Shown: in pieces, positions 31,155 through 34,324 of the stretch
How positions within the stretch are numbered: the stretch's first letter is position 1
Layout: each line of letters opens with the position of its first letter
Notes under the pieces: model-generated
Told to the model about the DNA's origin: nothing
The model's database searches: none
The model's input: only the letters and a program-made list of their open reading frames with translations
Translations under genes and position numbers: made by a program
Source of the DNA: AP-15 sp035509615
GTDB taxonomy: Bacteria > Pseudomonadota > Alphaproteobacteria > ATCC43930 > CGMCC-115725
Length of the DNA: 34,324 nt
Assembly (NCBI GenBank): GCA_035509615.1
Contig: DATJLK010000150.1
Location: 1-34,324 of the forward strand
Direction of reading: 5' to 3'

Positions 31155-31591
31155 CTGCGGCAAGAACCAGTTGCGGCGTGATTGTCGGCGATGGCGAGCG
31201 CATCCTGCTGGGCCACGCGACGCGCTCGCCGCGCTGGGACATCCCCAAGGGCGAGGCCGAACCGGGCGAAGACTTCGCCGCGGCGGCGGCGCGTGAATTG
31301 GCCGAGGAAACCGGTCTTTTGGCGGCGCCGGCGGCGCTGACCGCGCTCGGCGTGCATCGCTATCTGCGCGGCAAGGATCTGGCGCTGTTTGCCTGGGCGC
31401 CGCCGGTGCCGCCCGATCCGCAAAGCCTTGTATGCGTTTCGACCTTCACGTTGCCAAACGGGACGGTGTTGCCGGAATTCGATCGCTTCGCACTGTTCGA
31501 CTGGGATGAGGCGCTGCGCCGGGTCGGCCGGAATATGGCGCGGGTTTTGACCGAGATCGGCCATGATGCGATAAACCACGCTTCGAAATGA
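31151..31591 (+). CDS. NUDIX hydrolase
   Basis: NUDIX enzymes split nucleoside diphosphates linked to another group. The 146-residue chain contains a complete NUDIX box at residues 34-56: GEAEPGEDFAAAAARELAEE followed by TGL, fitting G-x5-E-x7-RELxEExGL with all metal-binding Glu present. The rest is a minimal NUDIX fold without added domains. Substrate cannot be predicted; the KGEAEPGE form also occurs in Ap4A hydrolases and in DNA-repair-type members. ATG 31151 overlaps the small lipoprotein stop. The next gene follows after 49 bp on the same strand. Confidence 0.9.
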   Translation: MTAARTSCGVIVGDGERILLGHATRSPRWDIPKGEAEPGEDFAAAAARELAEETGLLAAPAALTALGVHRYLRGKDLALFAWAPPVPPDPQSLVCVSTFTLPNGTVLPEFDRFALFDWDEALRRVGRNMARVLTEIGHDAINHASK

Positions 31592-31640
31592 GATGGCGGT
31601 CGTGCTAGGGTGGGTCAATTCTGACGCGAGGAGATCGCTT

Positions 31641-32066
31641 ATGCCCAAGCTGCGCCACATCGCCATCGCCGCCGAAGATCCCGAAGCGATGGCCGAGTTT
31701 TATAAAAAGGCGTTTGATTTTGTCGAGGTCGGCCGGCCCAACGGCGTGCTCGCCGACGGCGTGTTTTTGAGCGACGGCACGCTGAACATGGCGATCCTCA
31801 AGTTCAAGACCGATCAGCTCGGCAAGGGCATGGAGTTTCGCGGCATCCATCATTTCGGCGTTCTGGTCGAAGACGTCGCCGAATTTTCCAAGAAGCTCGA
31901 AAGTCTCGGGGCCGAACATTACATCGACCAGGGCCACGGCGGCGCGCAGGCAGGTTATTTCGAAAAGAAATTCTATGGCCCGGAACATGTGCTGTTCGAC
32001 ATTGCCGAGCATGGCTGGGCCGGGTCGGAGCCGTTGCCGGAACCGATCAAAGAGGCGGCGGAGTAG
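31641..32066 (+). CDS. VOC-superfamily (glyoxalase/dioxygenase fold) protein, paralogue 1
   Basis: The 141-residue product has a single vicinal-oxygen-chelate module pair: KLRHIAIAAEDPEAMAEFYK, FLSDGTLNMAILKFK, HHFGVLVEDVAEFSKKLESL and FYGPEHVLFDIAEH. Candidate metal ligands are His6, His57 and the Glu of the last strand. Members include glyoxalase I, fosfomycin-resistance enzymes, extradiol dioxygenases and epimerases; the substrate is open. ATG 31641 follows GAGGAGATCGCTT; an upstream TTG-type extension is not supported. A paralogue about 60 percent identical by eye follows 171 bp later, so this is a tandem duplication. An intrinsic terminator follows directly. Confidence 0.88.
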   Translation: MPKLRHIAIAAEDPEAMAEFYKKAFDFVEVGRPNGVLADGVFLSDGTLNMAILKFKTDQLGKGMEFRGIHHFGVLVEDVAEFSKKLESLGAEHYIDQGHGGAQAGYFEKKFYGPEHVLFDIAEHGWAGSEPLPEPIKEAAE

Positions 32067-32075
32067 CTGCATCGC

Positions 32076-32112
32076 CAGCTCGCGGAACCGGCGAGCTGCA
32101 GTTCTCTTGTTA
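32076..32112 (+). terminator. intrinsic terminator after VOC paralogue 1
   Basis: CAGCTCGC (32076-32083) pairs exactly with GCGAGCTG (32091-32098) around the loop GGAACCG. The T-rich stretch GTTCTCTTGTTA follows at 32101-32112. It starts 10 bp after the stop codon. This separates the two VOC genes into different transcripts, or attenuates read-through. Confidence 0.7.
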
Positions 32113-32237
32113 TTCCTGCTGAAAGCGGGAAGCCCGGGCCAGGTTCGCAACGCTCACCTTCCGGTTGGCACCGGGGACGGGCTCCGGGTTTTCGGTTCCG
32201 CAGTGACGAGGACAACATCTAGCTCAAAGGAGGCCCC

Positions 32238-32663
32238 ATGGCCAAACTGCGCCACATCGCCATCGCCGCCAAAGATCCGGACGCGATGGCGGAGTTCTAC
32301 AAAAAGGCATTTGATTTCAAGGAGGTCCGCAAGTCAGACGGGCCTCTCGCCTATGGCTATCACCTAAGCGATGGCACCATCGATCTGGCAATCCTGCGGT
32401 TCAAGACCGACCAACTCGGCCGCGGGCTCGATTACACCGGCCTGCACCATTTCGGGGTGCTGGTCGAAGATGTCGAAGCTGCCGGCAAAAAGCTCGAGGG
32501 CCTTGGCGGCAAGCATTATATGGACCAGGCGGAAGCCGAGCGGGTGGGCGGCTTTGAGGTCAAATTTTACGGCCCCGAGGGTATCCTGTTCGATGTTGCC
32601 GAACATCCGTGGGCCGGCACGGAGCCGTTGCCGGTGTGCGAGCCGGCCGAAGCCGCCGAATAA
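32238..32663 (+). CDS. VOC-superfamily (glyoxalase/dioxygenase fold) protein, paralogue 2
   Basis: This 141-residue paralogue of the preceding gene shares nearly all of KLRHIAIAAKDPDAMAEFYK, AILRFKTDQLGRG, HHFGVLVEDV and the KFYGPEGILFDVAEHPWAG end. Differences gather in the strand after residue 30 (KSDGPLAYGYHLSDG versus PNGVLADGVFLSDG) and near 100-110, which line the pocket in VOC enzymes, so the two copies may accept different substrates. ATG 32238 has an excellent AAAGGAGG site. The terminator upstream implies its own promoter in the 171-bp gap, which I could not locate. Metal ligands appear conserved. Specific function unknown. Confidence 0.88.
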   Translation: MAKLRHIAIAAKDPDAMAEFYKKAFDFKEVRKSDGPLAYGYHLSDGTIDLAILRFKTDQLGRGLDYTGLHHFGVLVEDVEAAGKKLEGLGGKHYMDQAEAERVGGFEVKFYGPEGILFDVAEHPWAGTEPLPVCEPAEAAE

Positions 32664-32915
32664 CTGCCGCCGCCGCGCCGCACCTCCATCCCCGATCCTC
32701 CGCGCGCCCCGAGCGCGGGTCGGGTCGGGAGCGGCGGAACGCGTCGTGATGTCCGCTGATGCGCGCAGATTGCGGCCGGCGACGTAACGACATGATTTGA
32801 TCAAAACGCGCGACACCCCAAATAAAGGAAGCGACGGGGAGCCGAACCAACCCGTTCGGGCCGGTGAGCTTGCGGGGATTCCTGCGCTGCCGTCGCTTTG
32901 CCGGGATGTCTCACA

Positions 32916-34319
32916 ATGAGCAATGAGGACCTTTTTGCGACGCTGCGTCAGTCGGCCGATCACGATGCTGCAGCGGCGATAGAGCAATTGGTCACCGAAG
33001 CGCCGGACCATCGGCTCTGCCGCATCAATGTGCTCGATTTCGCTGCCAAGACCGGCCTCGACGAGGAACGAACGATCGCCGCATTTCTGCACGCGGCCCG
33101 GATCGGGCTGTTCGAGCTGTCGTGGAACGTGCTGTGCCCGAGCTGCAGTGGTGTTCTCGAGGCCGCAGCAACGCTGAAGAATGTCGACCGCGGCGAATAT
33201 CATTGCGCGTGGTGCGCCGCCGCTTATGAACCGACCCTTGATGATATTGTCGAGGTCACCTTCACGGTCAGCCGTCGCGTGCGCCGGATCGCCGCGCACG
33301 ATCCCGACGAACTGCCCTATGGCGAATATTTCCGCCAGGTCTTCTGGAGCTCGGGCATCGATCTCCCCGACAATCTGGACCATGTGATCAATGAGTTGAC
33401 GCTCGAAACCGTCGAATTGCCGGCGGGCGAAAAGGCCCTGCTGTCACTGCAATTGCCGGCCGAGTTTGTGATTTTTCTCGACCCGGTAACCCACACTGGC
33501 GTGTTTATTGATGTCAAAGGCGAACCGACCCGCGAACGCCAGACGCTGTCGCTGGTCCTCGACCGGTTGCGCACAGCGGTGGAGCGGGTCGAGCTGCGTC
33601 CGGGTCCGCTGCGGCTGTCGCTCGAAAACCGCACCGATATGCGCGTATTACCGGGGTTGTGGTTGGCAAACCAACAGCTCGAGGACCTGCTGCATCGCCG
33701 CCGGCCGTTCCTGACCGCGAAACGATTGCTGACCAACCAGGTGTTTCGTGACATCTACGGCACCGACACGATCGACCTCGACCAGCGGCTCAAGATCACC
33801 AGCCTGACATTTTTGTTCACCGATCTCAAAGGTTCGACCGAGCTTTACGAGCGGGTGGGCGATCTCGTTGCGTTCGATCTGGTGCGGGCGCATTTCAAGG
33901 TATTGAACGAAATCGTCGCCGCCGAAGCGGGGGCGGTGGTCAAGACCATCGGCGACGCGGTGATGGCCACTTTTCCGACCCCCGATCGCGCAGTCGCCGC
34001 GGCATTGCGCATGCGCGAGGCGATGCAGGATCTGAACCATGGTCACAACGGCAAGGACCTGTTGCTGAAAATCGGCATTCATGAGGGGCCGTGTCTTGCG
34101 GTCGTGCTGAACGACCGGCAGGATTATTTCGGGCAAACCGTCAACATCGCCGCCCGTGTGCAAGGCCTCGCCGATTCGCGCACGATCCTGGCGACGCGAC
34201 CGGTCGTCGCCCATCCGCAGTCTTCGAACCTGTTGAAGACGCGGGGCCTCGATCCGGTGGCGCAGGATCGTGCGTTGCGCGGCATTGCCGATGTAATGCC
34301 GGTATACGAGATCCTTTGA
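32916..34319 (+). CDS. class III adenylate cyclase with N-terminal zinc-ribbon/DUF5939-like region
   Basis: This 467-residue protein is predicted to make cyclic AMP. The N-terminal half resembles the DUF5939 region found before many cyclase domains and holds a zinc ribbon: Cys74-x2-Cys77 (LCPSCSG) and Cys97-x2-Cys100 (HCAWC). The cyclase domain spans about 293-467: metal Asp303 (FTDLKGST), Lys343 and metal Asp347 (VVKTIGDAVM), Asp403 (DYFGQTVN), Asn410 and Arg414 (VNIAARV). The Lys343/Asp403 pair is the adenine-selecting combination, so ATP is favoured over GTP. No membrane helix or signal peptide is seen, so it should be cytoplasmic and controlled by its N-terminal part. I chose ATG 32916 over TTG 32898. 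The stop lies five bases from the window end. Confidence 0.9.
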   Translation: MSNEDLFATLRQSADHDAAAAIEQLVTEAPDHRLCRINVLDFAAKTGLDEERTIAAFLHAARIGLFELSWNVLCPSCSGVLEAAATLKNVDRGEYHCAWCAAAYEPTLDDIVEVTFTVSRRVRRIAAHDPDELPYGEYFRQVFWSSGIDLPDNLDHVINELTLETVELPAGEKALLSLQLPAEFVIFLDPVTHTGVFIDVKGEPTRERQTLSLVLDRLRTAVERVELRPGPLRLSLENRTDMRVLPGLWLANQQLEDLLHRRRPFLTAKRLLTNQVFRDIYGTDTIDLDQRLKITSLTFLFTDLKGSTELYERVGDLVAFDLVRAHFKVLNEIVAAEAGAVVKTIGDAVMATFPTPDRAVAAALRMREAMQDLNHGHNGKDLLLKIGIHEGPCLAVVLNDRQDYFGQTVNIAARVQGLADSRTILATRPVVAHPQSSNLLKTRGLDPVAQDRALRGIADVMPVYEIL

Positions 34320-34324
34320 CGATT

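Overview
The window is GC-rich and densely coding. It reads as a piece of an alphaproteobacterial chromosome; the exact order cannot be fixed from sequence alone. Supporting signs are the DUF484-xerC gene pair next to priA, a zinc-free ribosomal protein L31, a class A small heat-shock gene with a ROSE-like leader and a CTTG-N17-TTATCT promoter, and an EcfG-like GGAAC-N17-TGTT promoter before a PRC-barrel gene.

Layout. (1) 1-6.4 kb, plus strand: the 3' part of pyrC, an NtaA/DszA-type flavin monooxygenase, a flavin amine oxidase, and a two-subunit molybdenum hydroxylase (2Fe-2S subunit plus molybdopterin subunit) behind its own extended -10 promoter. (2) 6.4-16 kb, catabolic genes on both strands: an MmgE/PrpD protein, a crotonase, a three-gene minus-strand run (HpcH/HpaI aldolase, LimB-like flavin monooxygenase, amidohydrolase-2), tRNA-Leu(CAA), an MHS-type MFS carrier, a possible transporter remnant and a second amidohydrolase. 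(3) 15.8-25.2 kb, mostly housekeeping: lepA, a CorA-type Mg2+ channel, a small heat-shock protein, rpmE, a periplasmic PRC-barrel protein, xerC, a DUF484 gene and priA. (4) 25.2-26 kb: an 860-bp spacer with no convincing gene. (5) 26-34.3 kb: an RlpA-like protein, a GMC oxidoreductase, a DUF2846-like lipoprotein, a gamma-glutamyltransferase homologue, a tiny lipoprotein overlapping a NUDIX gene, two tandem VOC-fold paralogues, and a class III adenylate cyclase with an N-terminal zinc-ribbon/DUF5939-like region.

How the genes may work together. The first 16 kb combines oxygenases, oxidases, a hydroxylase, ring or lactone hydrolases, an aldolase, CoA-chemistry enzymes and a carrier, as expected for uptake and breakdown of unknown heterocyclic, terpenoid or amine compounds. 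No substrate can be named. The central block carries stress regulation readable in the DNA: a candidate RNA thermometer and two candidate alternative-sigma promoters.

Structure outside genes. Three kinds of extragenic palindromic repeat are present. One, of about 60 bp, occurs twice (about 6.6 kb and 25.2 kb, opposite orientations). A GTAGGATGGGTT-type cluster lies at 8.94-9.06 kb and an ATTGCGAGGAACGC-type element near 6.46-6.52 kb. A perfect 25-bp tandem duplication sits beside the heat-shock gene. No CRISPR array, insertion sequence, phage gene or rRNA was seen. I did not find a clearly undescribed multi-gene system; the strongest leads are the thermometer leader, the amine oxidase/molybdenum hydroxylase group and the crotonase with an altered active site.
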